DNA of 64,000 bases from Streptomyces asiaticus (GCF_018138715.1 NZ_JAGSHX010000006.1:3720001-3784000), one strand, 5' to 3'. Counted from the first letter of the stretch, positions 44,922-54,273 are shown. The notes: generated by a model not told the origin, from the sequence alone. Numbers and translations: made by a program.

Positions 44922-45818
44922 CTAGTCCCTGAAGATCGAGATCAGCCGGAGCAGCTCCAGGTAGATCCACACCAGCGAGAGCGTCAGCCCGAAGGCGGCC
45001 AGCCAGGACTCCTCGCGCGGAGCGCCGTACCGGACACCGTCCTCGACCTGCTTGAAGTCCATCGCCAGGAACGCCGCGCCGAGCACGACGCCGACGAGGC
45101 CGAAGACGATGCCGAGGCCACCGCTGCGGAAGCCGAGGCCGTCCCCGCCGCCGATGGCGGCAAACAGCAGGTTGACCGCCATCAGCAGGATGAACCCGAT
45201 GGCGGCGGCGAGCACAAAGCGCTGGAATCGCGCGTTCACCCGGATGAGGCGGGTCTTGTACGCGACGAGCACACCGACGAACACGGCCATCGTGCCGAGC
45301 ACGGCCTGCATCGGGATGCCGGACCAGCGCTCGTTGTACACCTGGCTGATAACGCCGAGGAAGAGGCCCTCGAAGAGGGCGTAACCCATGATCAGCGCGG
45401 GCGAGGCCGTGCGCTTGAACGACTGGACGAGGCCGAGCACCATCGCCACGAGCGCGGCGCCGAAGCCCACGCCCACCGGAAGCTGCGCGATCCACGCGGC
45501 CGCGGCGGCGACGATGACGGTACCGAGGGTCATACCGGTGCGCATGACGACGTCGTCCATCGTCATCCGGCCGGTCTGAAGCGGGCCCGCCGGCGGCGCG
45601 CCGTACATCTGCTGGAGCTGTTCGGGGGTCAGATTCTGCTGGTCGCCCGCCGCGTAGGGGTTCGTGGGCGCCTGTGTCTGCGCGTACGGGGTACCGCCCG
45701 CGTACGGATTGGCCTGACCGGCGGCGGGGCTCCCGGCCTGCGGCGCCGCGCCGAAACCGGCGTAGCCGCCGCTGCGGCTGAACCCCCGTCGCGAGAAGAC
45801 CGGGTTGCTGCTCCTCAT
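44922..45818 (-). CDS. Bax inhibitor-1 (YccA/UPF0005) family membrane protein
   Basis: This 298-residue protein has a cytoplasmic N-terminus of about 90 residues rich in Ala, Gln, Pro and Tyr (NPYAGGTPYAQTQAP), then seven membrane segments. The family features GYALFEGLFLGVISQVYNE and GVVLGAAFLAMDFKQVEDGV are clear. BI-1 proteins act as pH-sensitive calcium leak channels in the few studied cases. The ATG at 45818 follows GGAGGAG. It is monocistronic, with the shared terminator downstream. Confidence 0.92.
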   Translation of the reverse strand: MRSSNPVFSRRGFSRSGGYAGFGAAPQAGSPAAGQANPYAGGTPYAQTQAPTNPYAAGDQQNLTPEQLQQMYGAPPAGPLQTGRMTMDDVVMRTGMTLGTVIVAAAAAWIAQLPVGVGFGAALVAMVLGLVQSFKRTASPALIMGYALFEGLFLGVISQVYNERWSGIPMQAVLGTMAVFVGVLVAYKTRLIRVNARFQRFVLAAAIGFILLMAVNLLFAAIGGGDGLGFRSGGLGIVFGLVGVVLGAAFLAMDFKQVEDGVRYGAPREESWLAAFGLTLSLVWIYLELLRLISIFRD

Positions 45819-46003
45819 CTCACTCCTCCGTGGCCGCCGAGCGCGACCTTGACTCAAGAGTAATGGGTAAGCAAAGAAAGCACCCTAGTGCCCAAGGAGG
45901 ATCTTTTCATGCAAGAAGAGGCCGCGCGAGGCCCCTGCGGGCCCCGCGCACGCACCTGGGGCGACCATCCACACACGCTGAGTGCGCCCACCGGATCTGA
46001 AGG

Positions 46004-46086
46004 TGCCCGGAACCGGACTTGAACCGGTACGCCCGCGAGGGGCAGCGAGGTTTAAGCTCGCCGTGTCTGCATTCCACCATCCGGGC
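46004..46086 (-). tRNA. bldA: tRNA-Leu(UAA), bldA
   Basis: The minus strand from 46086 reads GCCCGGATGGTGGAATGCAG and folds as a class II tRNA. The acceptor stem GCCCGGA pairs with TCCGGGC, the anticodon stem is GCGAG/CTCGC around the loop CTTAAAC, giving anticodon UAA, and there is a long variable arm and the T-loop GGTTCAAGTCC. The terminal CCA is not fully encoded (ACCT follows). Anticodon UAA reads the rare leucine codon UUA, the role of bldA, which in Streptomyces links UUA-containing genes to morphological development and antibiotic production. The sequence matches my memory of S. coelicolor bldA. It is a single gene with no neighbouring tRNA. Confidence 0.95.
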
Positions 46087-46489
46087 AGCGGTTCCCCCTG
46101 GGCCGTACGGTGCGCATACGGCCCTCCCCTGGAAGAGAGCAGCACGAGCCTATCCGGGGACATGCCCCCGCACAGCGAATCCTCGGCCCGAGGTTGTCTT
46201 ATTTTATTGGCAACTGAGGGTGCATCAGCAGCGGGGCGGGGTACCCAAAGATGCCGACGGCCATTGGACCTGGCGATATGCCCTGAACCCCCATTAACTG
46301 GGGATTGACGCAATCTCGACGCCCCGGATGGGGCGTCCTCTCCTCCTTGAGGAGGACTCCGCCAACACCACCTACATCGCGAGACCCCCACGAGAACGGG
46401 AGCACGGGCTGATCCCGTCCCCCTTCACAACCGGAACCATGGAGTGACGTCCCGCCCACTCCCGCAGAGCACGACAGGAGTCATTCACC
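46087..46489. promoter_or_regulatory. bldA promoter side and leader of the ABC exporter with three hairpins
   Basis: This 403-base divergent region has no annotated gene. The bldA promoter must lie at its left end, but I cannot assign boxes confidently. Around 46195-46215 it is unusually AT-rich. Three consecutive small hairpins occur before the ABC ATPase gene: CCCCA-TTAAC-TGGGG (46289-46303), GACGCCCC-GGAT-GGGGCGTC (46318-46337) and TCCTCC-TTGA-GGAGGA (46341-46356). They could form an RNA leader that controls the exporter. A 39-codon open frame (46328-46447) overlaps them but is not convincing. Confidence 0.45.
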
Positions 46490-47272
46490 GTGACCACCAT
46501 GCCCCTCGGCGTCCAAACCACCGCCCACTCCGCCGCGGCAGCCGCCCGCGCCACGGACCTGAGCAAGGTCTACGGCGAGGGCGAGACCCAGGTAATCGCC
46601 CTGGACTCGGTCTCCGTCGAGTTCCGCCAGGCGGAGTTCACCGCGATCATGGGCCCCTCCGGCTCCGGCAAGTCCACGCTGATGCACTGCATGGCGGGTC
46701 TCGACACCATCTCCAGCGGCTCGGCCCGGATCGGCGACGTCGAACTGACCACGCTCAAGGACAAGAAGCTCACCCAGCTGCGCCGCGACAAGATCGGCTT
46801 CATCTTCCAGGCATTCAACCTGCTGCCGACGCTGAACGCGCTGGAGAACATCACCCTCCCGATGGACATCGCGGGCCGCAAGGCCGACCAGGCGTGGCTG
46901 GACCAGGTGGTGGCCACGGTCGGTCTGGCCGGCCGGCTCAAGCACCGCCCCAACCAGCTGTCGGGTGGTCAGCAGCAGCGCGTCGCCGTGGCCCGCGCCC
47001 TGGCCGGCCAGCCGGAGATCATCTTCGCCGACGAGCCGACCGGCAACCTGGACTCCCGCTCCGGCGCCGAGGTCCTGGGCTTCCTCCGCAACTCGGTGCG
47101 TGAGCTGGGCCAGACGATCGTGATGGTGACCCATGACCCGGTCGCCGCGTCCTACTCCGATCGGGTGGTCTTCCTCGCCGACGGCCGGATCGTGGACGAG
47201 CTGCGGAACCCCACCGCCGACTCGGTACTGGACCGCATGAAGCGCTTCGACGCCAAGGGCCGTACGAGCTGA
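46490..47272 (+). CDS. MacB/LolD-type ABC transporter ATPase
   Basis: This 260-residue ATPase has Walker A GPSGSGKST, Q-loop FIFQAFNLLPTLNALENI, signature LSGGQQQR, Walker B IIFADEPTGNLDS and switch MVTHDP. FADEPTGNLD is characteristic of the MacB/LolD/FtsE class, which couples to FtsX-fold permeases in export, lipoprotein release or mechanotransmission. It starts at the GTG at 46490 with AGGAG eight bases upstream. The partner permease gene is 71 bases downstream. Confidence 0.94.
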   Translation: MTTMPLGVQTTAHSAAAAARATDLSKVYGEGETQVIALDSVSVEFRQAEFTAIMGPSGSGKSTLMHCMAGLDTISSGSARIGDVELTTLKDKKLTQLRRDKIGFIFQAFNLLPTLNALENITLPMDIAGRKADQAWLDQVVATVGLAGRLKHRPNQLSGGQQQRVAVARALAGQPEIIFADEPTGNLDSRSGAEVLGFLRNSVRELGQTIVMVTHDPVAASYSDRVVFLADGRIVDELRNPTADSVLDRMKRFDAKGRTS

Positions 47273-47343
47273 CGCGGGGCGCGCGCCCGTACCAGCACGC
47301 CGCCCCGCACTCCCCCACTCCACCCCCTCAGGACTGACACCTC

Positions 47344-49893
47344 ATGCTCCGTACAGCCCTGCGCAATGTGCTTGCGCACAAGGCCCGGTTGCTGATGACC
47401 GTGCTCGCCGTGATGCTCGGCGTGGCCTTCGTCGCCGGCACCCTGGTCTTCACCAACACCATCTCCGACGCCTACCAGAAGAGCTCCCAGAAGGGCTTCA
47501 AGGGCGTCGACGTCGCCATCACGCCCGACAAGAAGGACGACGACTCCGCCAACCCCGGTGACGCGCCCCGGCTGAGCCAGCGGCTGCTGGACCAGGCGTC
47601 CAAGGCGCCCGGCGCCACCTCCGCCTTCGGTGTGGTGAAGGGCTCCTCCGCCCTCGCCGACAAGAAGGGCGACCTGCTCGGCAGCGGCTTCCCCAACCTC
47701 GGCGGCAACTACTACCCGGGCTCGGGCGGCAAGGACCCCCGGTACAACATGACCGAGGGCCGCGCCCCCAAGGCCGCGGGTGAGATCGCGCTCGACTCCA
47801 GGACCGCCGAGCGCGGCCACTACAAGGCCGGGGACTCCATCCGGGTCTCCGTCGACGGCCCGGTGCGCACCGAGAAGGTCGTCGGCGTCTTCACCACCGA
47901 CGACGGCAATGTCGCTGCGGGCGGCACCCTCGCGCTGTATGACACGGCCACCGCGCAGAAGCTGTTCGGCAAGCCCGGGCAGTTCGACGAGATCGATGTG
48001 AAGGCCGACGCGGGCACCTCGCAGTCCACCCTGAAGTCGTCGATCGACAAGATCCTGCCCGAGCAGGCCAAGGCCACCACCGCCAAGAAGCTCGCCAAGG
48101 ACCAGGCCAAGGCGATCGAAGAGGGCATGAGCAGCATGCAGACCGCGATGCTGGTGTTCGCCGGTATCGCGCTCTTCGTCGGCATCTTCATCATCGTCAA
48201 CACCTTCTCCATGCTGGTCGCCCAGCGCACCAGGGAGCTCGCCCTGATGCGCGCGGTGGGTGCGACCCGCCGTCAGGTCACCCGCTCGGTGCTGATCGAG
48301 GCCACCGTCGTGGGCGCCGTCGCGGCCGTGGTGGGTCTCGCCGCCGGTGTCGGCATCGGCGCCGTACTGCGCTCGGTGCTCAACTCCACCGGGGCCAAGG
48401 TCCCGGACGGTCCGCTGATCATCGCGCCGACCACGGTGCTGGCCTCGGTGGTCGTGGGTGTCGTGGTGACCGTCCTCTCCGCCTGGCTGCCCGGCCGCCG
48501 CGCCGCCAAGATCCCGCCGGTCGCCGCGATGAACAGCGTGCACGCCGCGCCGACCACCCGCGGTCTGGTGCTGCGCAACACCATCGGCTCGATCCTCGCC
48601 GCGGCCGGTGCCGCGCTGGTGGTCGCCGGTGCGGGCATGGGCGGCGACGGCCAGGGCCCGATGGCGTTCGGCGCGGCCGTCCTGGTGATCGGCATCTTCG
48701 TGCTCACCCCGCTGCTGTCCCGGCCGCTGATCGCGGCCGCCGGCCCGGTGCTGCGGATCTTCGGGATGCCCGGCAAGCTGGCCCGGCAGAACGCGGTGCG
48801 CAACCCGCGCCGCACCGCCGCAACCGCCTCCGCCCTGATGGTGGGTCTCACTTTGATCACCGGTATGACGGTGATCGCTGGATCCATGCAGAAGGGGATC
48901 GACAAGATGGCGGCCGACGGGCTGAAGTCCGACTACGTCGTCAGCATGGGCGGGGGCGGCGGGACCGGCGGGCGGCCGCTGTCGCCCGAGGTGTCCAAGA
49001 CCCTGGCGAAACTGCCCGAGGTCACCACGATCAGCCCGCTGCGCTCCTCCCCGGCCCGGATCGCCGGCGACTCCGACTCCCTGACGGGCGTCGACCCGAA
49101 GGCCATCAAGGACCTGGTGAAGGTGGACTTCACCGAGGGCTCGTTCGCCGCGCTCGGGGGCACCAAGGCCCTCATCGACGACAAGATCGCCGATGAGCAC
49201 CACTGGAAGGTCGGCTCCACCATCCCGGTGACCTACGAGGACGGCCGCAGCGGCAAGCTGACCGTGGGCGGTGTCTTCGAGGGCAACCAGATGATCCGCG
49301 GCGTCATGGTCGACAGCGCCACGGTCACCCCGCACATGACCACCGTCGCGGACTTCCAGGTGATGCTGAAGACCAAGGGCGGCGCCACGGAGAACAACAA
49401 GGACCTGCTGAAGAAGACGCTCGGCGAGAACCCGGCGATCAAGATCCAGAACAAGCAGGACACCTCGGACGAGATCGCCAGCGCCTTCACCCTGATGCTG
49501 AACATGCTCTACGGGCTGCTCGCCATGGCCGTGATCGTCGCCGTGCTCGGTGTCATCAACACCCTGGCGATGTCGGTCTTCGAGCGGTCCAAGGAGATCG
49601 GCATGCTGCGGGCGATCGGCCTGGACCGGGGCGGCGTCAAGCGGATGGTGCGGCTGGAGTCGCTGGTCATCTCGCTCTTCGGCGGGGTGCTCGGCCTCGG
49701 GCTCGGCGTCTTCTTCGGCTGGGCGGCCGGTGAGCTGATCGCCACCGAGCTGCCGAGCTACGAGCTGGTGCTTCCGTGGGCCCGGATGGGGCTGTTCCTG
49801 CTGATGGCCGCCCTCGTGGGCGTCATCGCGGCGCTGTGGCCGGCCCGGCGGGCCGCCAAGCTCAACGTGCTGGCCGCCATCAAGGCCGAGTAG
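47344..49893 (+). CDS. FtsX-like ABC permease (duplicated MacB-type)
   Basis: This 849-residue permease has two FtsX modules. The first has an N-terminal helix (RLLMTVLAVMLGVAFVAGT), a large extracytoplasmic domain (about residues 40-250) and three helices around VFAGIALFVGIFIIVNTFS. A middle region contains two further helices. The second module has NPRRTAATASALMVGLTLITG, a periplasmic-type domain, and final helices ending in MAALVGVIAALWPARRAAKLN. The layout fits exporters of peptides or lipids in Actinobacteria. It forms a complete exporter with the ATPase encoded upstream; the substrate is unknown. Confidence 0.93.
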   Translation: MLRTALRNVLAHKARLLMTVLAVMLGVAFVAGTLVFTNTISDAYQKSSQKGFKGVDVAITPDKKDDDSANPGDAPRLSQRLLDQASKAPGATSAFGVVKGSSALADKKGDLLGSGFPNLGGNYYPGSGGKDPRYNMTEGRAPKAAGEIALDSRTAERGHYKAGDSIRVSVDGPVRTEKVVGVFTTDDGNVAAGGTLALYDTATAQKLFGKPGQFDEIDVKADAGTSQSTLKSSIDKILPEQAKATTAKKLAKDQAKAIEEGMSSMQTAMLVFAGIALFVGIFIIVNTFSMLVAQRTRELALMRAVGATRRQVTRSVLIEATVVGAVAAVVGLAAGVGIGAVLRSVLNSTGAKVPDGPLIIAPTTVLASVVVGVVVTVLSAWLPGRRAAKIPPVAAMNSVHAAPTTRGLVLRNTIGSILAAAGAALVVAGAGMGGDGQGPMAFGAAVLVIGIFVLTPLLSRPLIAAAGPVLRIFGMPGKLARQNAVRNPRRTAATASALMVGLTLITGMTVIAGSMQKGIDKMAADGLKSDYVVSMGGGGGTGGRPLSPEVSKTLAKLPEVTTISPLRSSPARIAGDSDSLTGVDPKAIKDLVKVDFTEGSFAALGGTKALIDDKIADEHHWKVGSTIPVTYEDGRSGKLTVGGVFEGNQMIRGVMVDSATVTPHMTTVADFQVMLKTKGGATENNKDLLKKTLGENPAIKIQNKQDTSDEIASAFTLMLNMLYGLLAMAVIVAVLGVINTLAMSVFERSKEIGMLRAIGLDRGGVKRMVRLESLVISLFGGVLGLGLGVFFGWAAGELIATELPSYELVLPWARMGLFLLMAALVGVIAALWPARRAAKLNVLAAIKAE

Positions 49894-49935
49894 CCGAGCA
49901 GCCGAGCGGGCCGCACAGCGGCGAGCCGGACCCGG

Positions 49936-49976
49936 GACGTCCCCGTCCGCCCCTCTGAGGGGCGGACGGGGACGTC
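49936..49976. terminator. Long terminator between ABC permease and methyltransferase genes
   Basis: Arms GACGTCCCCGTCCGCCCC and GGGGCGGACGGGGACGTC pair perfectly around a short TCTGA loop. The flanking genes are convergent, so it probably acts on both. Confidence 0.9.
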
Positions 49977-49992
49977 CGCGTTACGGCCGGTT

Positions 49993-51306
49993 TCAGCCGC
50001 GCCAGTCGCGGGCCCGCAGCGGAAGCCCCGAGGCCCCGCCCTCGGGGGTACGGACGGCGAGGATCTGGTTGACCCCGATCCGGTTGCGCTCGAAGGAGAG
50101 GGCGGAGGCCGCCATGTAGAGCCGCCAGACCCGGGCCCGGCCCGGGGAGGTCAGCCGCACGGCCTGGGCCCAGGACCGCTCCAGGTTGGCGACCCAGCGG
50201 CGCAGCGTGAGCGCGTAGTGCTCACGGATGGCCTCCACGTCGCGCACCTCGAAGCCCGCCTCCTCCAGCTGGGCCACGGTCCGGCCGACCGGGGCGAGCT
50301 CACCGTCGGGGAAGACATAGCGGTCGATGAACTCGTCCACGTGGTACGCCCCTTCGTCCGGCTGGGGGCGCCGGGCGATCTGGTGGTTGAGCAGCCGCCC
50401 GCCGGGCCGCAGCAGCCGGTGCAGGATGGCGGTGTACTCGGCGTACCGCACGGCGCCCACGTGCTCGGCCATGCCGATCGAGGAGATGGCGTCGTAGGGC
50501 CCGTCCGGAACCTCGCGGTAGTCCTGCACCCGGATCTCCACCTGGTCGGTGAGCCCGGCGTCCGCGATGCGCTTACGGGCGTACGCCGCCTGCTCCTCGG
50601 AGAGCGTGACGCCGACGGCGCGCACCCCGTACTCGCGCGCCGCGTGCAGCACCATCGAGCCCCAACCGCACCCCACGTCCAGCAGTCGCTGACCGGGCTT
50701 CAGCGCCAGCTTGCGGCAGACCAGGTCCAGCTTGGCGCGCTGGGCCTCCTCCAGCGTGGAGTCCGCCCGGTCCCAGTAGGCGCAGGAGTAGACCATCGAG
50801 GGGCCGAGCACCAGCTCGTAGAAGTCGTTGCCGACGTCGTAGTGGTGGCTGATGGCCTTACGGTCGCGGCGCAGGGAGTGCAGCGGACCGAGGGTGGTCC
50901 TGGCCTCCTCGCGCGGCGGGGGCGGCGGCAGCCCCGGCCCGGCGAGCGCGATCATCTCCAGGGCGGCGGTGCGCAGCCCGGGGGCGCGCAGCGCCTGGAG
51001 GCCGGTGCGCAGCCGGGACCGCGGCGCGGTGGCGGGGCCGCGCTCCCACAGCAGCCCGGACAGCCGGTCCAGCGCGTCGTACAGATCGCCCTCGACATCG
51101 AGGTCCCCCGCGACCCAGGCGCGGGCCAGGCCCAGCTCGCCCGGCCGCCACAGGATCCTGCGCAGCGCCCGGCGGCGCCGGATGACCAGGGTGGGCGCGC
51201 CGGGCGGGCCGGTCTCGCTGTGGTCCCAGGCGCGGACGCGGATCGGGAGAGGGGTCCCCAGCACCTCCTCGGCCAGGGTGGCGATCCGCCCAGCGGCGTC
51301 GGCCAT
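49993..51306 (-). CDS. Cyclopropane-fatty-acyl-phospholipid synthase-like methyltransferase
   Basis: This 437-residue SAM-dependent enzyme has a helical N-terminal lipid-binding part, then ISHHYDVGNDFYELVLGPSMVYSCAYW, which is diagnostic for CFA/mycolate cyclopropane synthases. The SAM motif is LLDVGCGWGSMVLHAA, followed by GVTLSEEQAAYA, ISSIGMAEHVG and LLNHQIARRP. It would methylate or cyclopropanate unsaturated chains of membrane lipids. I start at the ATG at 51306, just after GGAGG. It is downstream of ndh by 232 bases on the same strand, but a terminator lies between them. Confidence 0.93.
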   Translation of the reverse strand: MADAAGRIATLAEEVLGTPLPIRVRAWDHSETGPPGAPTLVIRRRRALRRILWRPGELGLARAWVAGDLDVEGDLYDALDRLSGLLWERGPATAPRSRLRTGLQALRAPGLRTAALEMIALAGPGLPPPPPREEARTTLGPLHSLRRDRKAISHHYDVGNDFYELVLGPSMVYSCAYWDRADSTLEEAQRAKLDLVCRKLALKPGQRLLDVGCGWGSMVLHAAREYGVRAVGVTLSEEQAAYARKRIADAGLTDQVEIRVQDYREVPDGPYDAISSIGMAEHVGAVRYAEYTAILHRLLRPGGRLLNHQIARRPQPDEGAYHVDEFIDRYVFPDGELAPVGRTVAQLEEAGFEVRDVEAIREHYALTLRRWVANLERSWAQAVRLTSPGRARVWRLYMAASALSFERNRIGVNQILAVRTPEGGASGLPLRARDWRG

Positions 51307-51450
51307 TTCGCACCTCCGTGATGGCGAGTCAGGAAGATTCACTCACCACGTAAACACCATGGAACCCGCCGTACAGTCCCGCCGACACGTCTGGAATCGG
51401 CAAAACAGCTTCAAAAGCGGGCCATTGGAGGGCGTCCGGGGGCAGACGTA

Positions 51451-51482
51451 AGGGCGTCCGCCCCACGGATGGCGGACGCCCT
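51451..51482 (-). terminator. Terminator after ndh
   Basis: A perfect 12-base stem, AGGGCGTCCGCC with GGCGGACGCCCT, encloses an 8-base loop, 56 bases downstream of the ndh stop on the minus strand. Confidence 0.85.
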
Positions 51483-51538
51483 CGGCGTTCAGTTGTGCGG
51501 TTCGCGCCCGTCTGGGCGGGCCGGGCGGGCCCGTACGG

Positions 51539-52918
51539 TCAGGACGCCTTGGCCTTCTCGGCCGGGGCCGCGGGCTTGGCCGCGGTGGCGGCGCTGACCG
51601 GGGAGGCGGCCTCGTAGAACTCCTCGCGGGGGTTCTCGATGGCGCCGAGCGAGACGACCTCGCGCTTGAGGAACATCCCCAGCGTCCAGTCGGCGAGCAC
51701 CCGGATCTTCCGGTTGAAGGTCGGCATGGCCATGCCGTGGTAGCCACGGTGCATGTACCAGGCCAGGCGGCCCTTCAGCTTGATCTTCATCTTGCCGAAG
51801 ACGATCATCGCGACGCCCTTGTGGAGGCCCAGACCCGCGACGGCGCCCTTGTTGGCGTGCTTGTACTCCTTCTGCGGGAAGCCCCGCATACCGGAGATCA
51901 CGTTGTCACCGAGGACCTTGGCCTGGCGCAGCGCGTGCTGGGCGTTCGGCGGGCACCAGGCGCCCTCGCCGGCGGCGAGGTCCGGGACCTGGGCGTTGTC
52001 GCCGGCGGCCCAGATGTAGTCGCTGCCCTGGACCTGGAGGCTCGGGGCGGTGTCCACATGGCCGCGCGGGCCGAGCGGGAGACCGAACCGGGCCAGCGCC
52101 GGGTTGGGCTTGACGCCCGCGGTCCACACGATGGTGTTGGAGTCGACCTCGAGGCCGTTCTTGAGGACGACATGGCCGTCGACGCAGGAGTTCATCGAGG
52201 TCTCGAGGTAGACCTCGATACCGCGCTTCTGGAGGTGCTCAAGACCCCACTTGCCGAGCTTCGGGCCGACCTCGGGGAGGATCTTGTCGGCGGCGTCGAC
52301 GAGGACGAAGCGCATGTCCTCGCGCTTGACGTTGGGGTAGTACTTGGCCGCGTCACGGGCCATGTCCTCGACCTCGCCGATGGTCTCCGCGCCGGCGAAG
52401 CCACCGCCGACGAAGACGAAGGTGAGCGCCTTGCGGCGGATCTCCTCGTCCGTGGTGGAGTCGGCCTTGTCGAGCTGCTCGAGGACGTGGTTGCGCAGGC
52501 CGATGGCCTCCTCTATGCCCTTCATACCGATGCCGTTCTCAGCGAGACCGGGGATCGGGAAGGTGCGGGAGACCGCGCCGAGGGCGACGACCAGGTAGTC
52601 GAAGGGCAGCTCGTACGTCTCGCCGACGAGCGGCTGGATGACGGCGACCTTGCGGTCCTGGTCTATGGTCGACACGCGGCCGGTGAGGACCTCCGCCTTG
52701 GGGAGCACGCGCCGCAGCGGAACCACGACGTGGCGCGGGGAGATGCTGCCGGCCGCAGCTTCGGGGAGGAAGGGCTGGTACGTCATGTACGAGCGAGGGT
52801 CGACGACCGTGACGGTCGCCTCGCCGTACCGCATCTTCTTCAGAATGCGGCGCGCCGCGTACAAGCCAACGTACCCACCGCCTACAACGAGGATCCTGGG
52901 ACGCTCCGTGGTGCTCAT
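51539..52918 (-). CDS. ndh: Type II NADH dehydrogenase
   Basis: This 459-residue non-proton-pumping NADH:menaquinone oxidoreductase has the FAD-binding ILVVGGGYVGLYAARRI, NAD-binding TFVFVGGGFAGAETIGEVED, and IWAAGDNAQVPDL, with a C-terminal membrane-binding region (KLKGRLAWYMHRGYHGMAMP). The C-terminal 30 residues are Ala/Pro/Lys-rich. I start at the ATG at 52918; a GTG at 52936 is a possible upstream start. A Rex-like operator about 310 bases upstream suggests control by the NADH/NAD ratio. Confidence 0.93.
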   Translation of the reverse strand: MSTTERPRILVVGGGYVGLYAARRILKKMRYGEATVTVVDPRSYMTYQPFLPEAAAGSISPRHVVVPLRRVLPKAEVLTGRVSTIDQDRKVAVIQPLVGETYELPFDYLVVALGAVSRTFPIPGLAENGIGMKGIEEAIGLRNHVLEQLDKADSTTDEEIRRKALTFVFVGGGFAGAETIGEVEDMARDAAKYYPNVKREDMRFVLVDAADKILPEVGPKLGKWGLEHLQKRGIEVYLETSMNSCVDGHVVLKNGLEVDSNTIVWTAGVKPNPALARFGLPLGPRGHVDTAPSLQVQGSDYIWAAGDNAQVPDLAAGEGAWCPPNAQHALRQAKVLGDNVISGMRGFPQKEYKHANKGAVAGLGLHKGVAMIVFGKMKIKLKGRLAWYMHRGYHGMAMPTFNRKIRVLADWTLGMFLKREVVSLGAIENPREEFYEAASPVSAATAAKPAAPAEKAKAS

Positions 52919-53313
52919 GATTCGAGTATCCAGCACCCCTTGGGGGGGACCTCGTGAGCCCCTTCACAAGCATGGTGGAGGTATCTGCTACACTCCGCCG
53001 CCCCCGTGATGGACGCCATACCGGCACAGCGGAACCACTGGCCGGATCGAGACGTTCCCACCCCTCTGAACAGGGCTTGTGACTGAACGCGCGAGTAGAC
53101 CAGACGGTCCGCGCGAGGACACCGAACACCGCCCTGACACCTCACGATCCGGTCAGTTACGGGGCCCGGCCGCCGAAACCGCCCCAGAGCGCCGCATCGG
53201 GGCGGCCACCAGGCGCCTTTTTCATGTGAAGAGTTTCACGAACTTTCTCGGAGGCGGCTCGCGGAGGGCCCCCGACGGGGGTTCCGCGGCCGCTCATACG
53301 TTATTCCGCCCGC
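52919..53313 (-). promoter_or_regulatory. Long ndh upstream region
   Basis: These 395 bases between ndh and the upstream gppA stop hold no credible gene. Apart from the Rex-like site near the far end, I see no clear -10/-35 pair. If the operator lies at the promoter, the ndh mRNA has a leader of about 280 bases. Confidence 0.4.
53225..53240. promoter_or_regulatory. Rex-like operator
   Basis: TGTGAAGAGTTTCACG matches the Streptomyces Rex operator pattern TGTGAACnnnTTCACA closely: the half-sites TGTGAA and TTTCAC are intact, with only the last base changed. Rex represses respiratory genes until NADH rises, and ndh is to my knowledge a Rex target in S. coelicolor. The next leftward start is ndh. 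Confidence 0.65.
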
Positions 53314-54273
53314 TCAGGCGATGCTCCAGGCGAGCCCGTCGAGGATGTCGTGTTCGCTCACCACGACCTCCTCGGCGCCGGTCCTTTCCATGATCGAAAG
53401 CAGGATGAGCGCCCCCGCGCCGATCACGTCGACCCGCCCCGGGTGCATCACCGGGATCTCCGCCCGCTCCGCGTGACTGGAGCCGAGCAGCCTGCCCGTG
53501 ATCTCACGGACCTGGCCGAGGGTGATCCGGGAGTGGTGGATCGCGGAGGAGTCGTACTCCTTCAGCCCCAGCGCGATCCCGGCCACGGTGGTGACCGAAC
53601 CGGCGAGACCGACCAGCGCGTGTCCGTCCGCGGGACGGCAGGCGCGGCTGAGCGGCACGGTGCGCTCGGCCAGGTCCAGCGCCCGCTCCACATCGGCCCT
53701 TATGGCGGCGATCTGATCCTCCGTCGGAGGATCGGTGATCCGGCCGTCCACCACCAGATGGCGCTCGGTCAGCCGGACGCAGCCGATGTCCACGCTGCGG
53801 GCCGCCCGCACCCCGTCGCCGCCCTCGACGAACTCCGTCGAACCGCCGCCGATGTCCACCACCAGGTACGGCCCGGCCACATGGTCATGGCCGGTGAGCT
53901 CCTTGGTGGCCCCGGTGAAGGAGAACTCCGCCTCCTGGTCCCCGGTGATCACCTCGGGCTCCACGCCCAGGATCTCCACGACCCCGCGCACGAACTCCTC
54001 GCGGTTCTCGGCGTCCCGGGAGGCGGAGGTGGCCACGAAGCGGACCCGCTCGGCGCCCAGCTCGCGTACGACCTCCGCGTACTCGCGGCAGGCGGCGAAG
54101 GTGCGCTCCAGGGCCTCGGGGGCGAGCCGGCCCGTGCGGTCCACGCCCTGGCCCAGCCGGACGATCTTCATTCGGCGGTCGAGCTCGATCAGCTCCCCGG
54201 TGGCCGGATCGGCGTCCGCCACCAGGAGCCGGATCGAGTTGGTGCCGCAGTCCACGGCGGCGACGCGGGTCAT
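53314..54273 (-). CDS. Ppx/GppA-family phosphatase
   Basis: This 319-residue protein of the exopolyphosphatase/guanosine pentaphosphatase family starts VAAVDCGTNSIRLLVAD, the phosphate-1 loop of the ASKHA fold. VRFVATSASRDAENREEF, YLVVDIGGGSTEFVEG (phosphate-2) and ALVGLAGSVTTVAGI follow. It is the short single-module form found in Actinobacteria; polyphosphate or pppGpp hydrolysis is expected. It overlaps the DUF501 gene as ATGA (54270-54273), so the two are coupled. Confidence 0.92.
   Translation of the reverse strand: MTRVAAVDCGTNSIRLLVADADPATGELIELDRRMKIVRLGQGVDRTGRLAPEALERTFAACREYAEVVRELGAERVRFVATSASRDAENREEFVRGVVEILGVEPEVITGDQEAEFSFTGATKELTGHDHVAGPYLVVDIGGGSTEFVEGGDGVRAARSVDIGCVRLTERHLVVDGRITDPPTEDQIAAIRADVERALDLAERTVPLSRACRPADGHALVGLAGSVTTVAGIALGLKEYDSSAIHHSRITLGQVREITGRLLGSSHAERAEIPVMHPGRVDVIGAGALILLSIMERTGAEEVVVSEHDILDGLAWSIA

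Noticed and set aside
46328..46447. 39-codon open frame in the leader of the ABC exporter
   Set aside because: It runs through the hairpins and has no ribosome site of its own; codon bias is not convincing. It is mentioned only as part of the leader.
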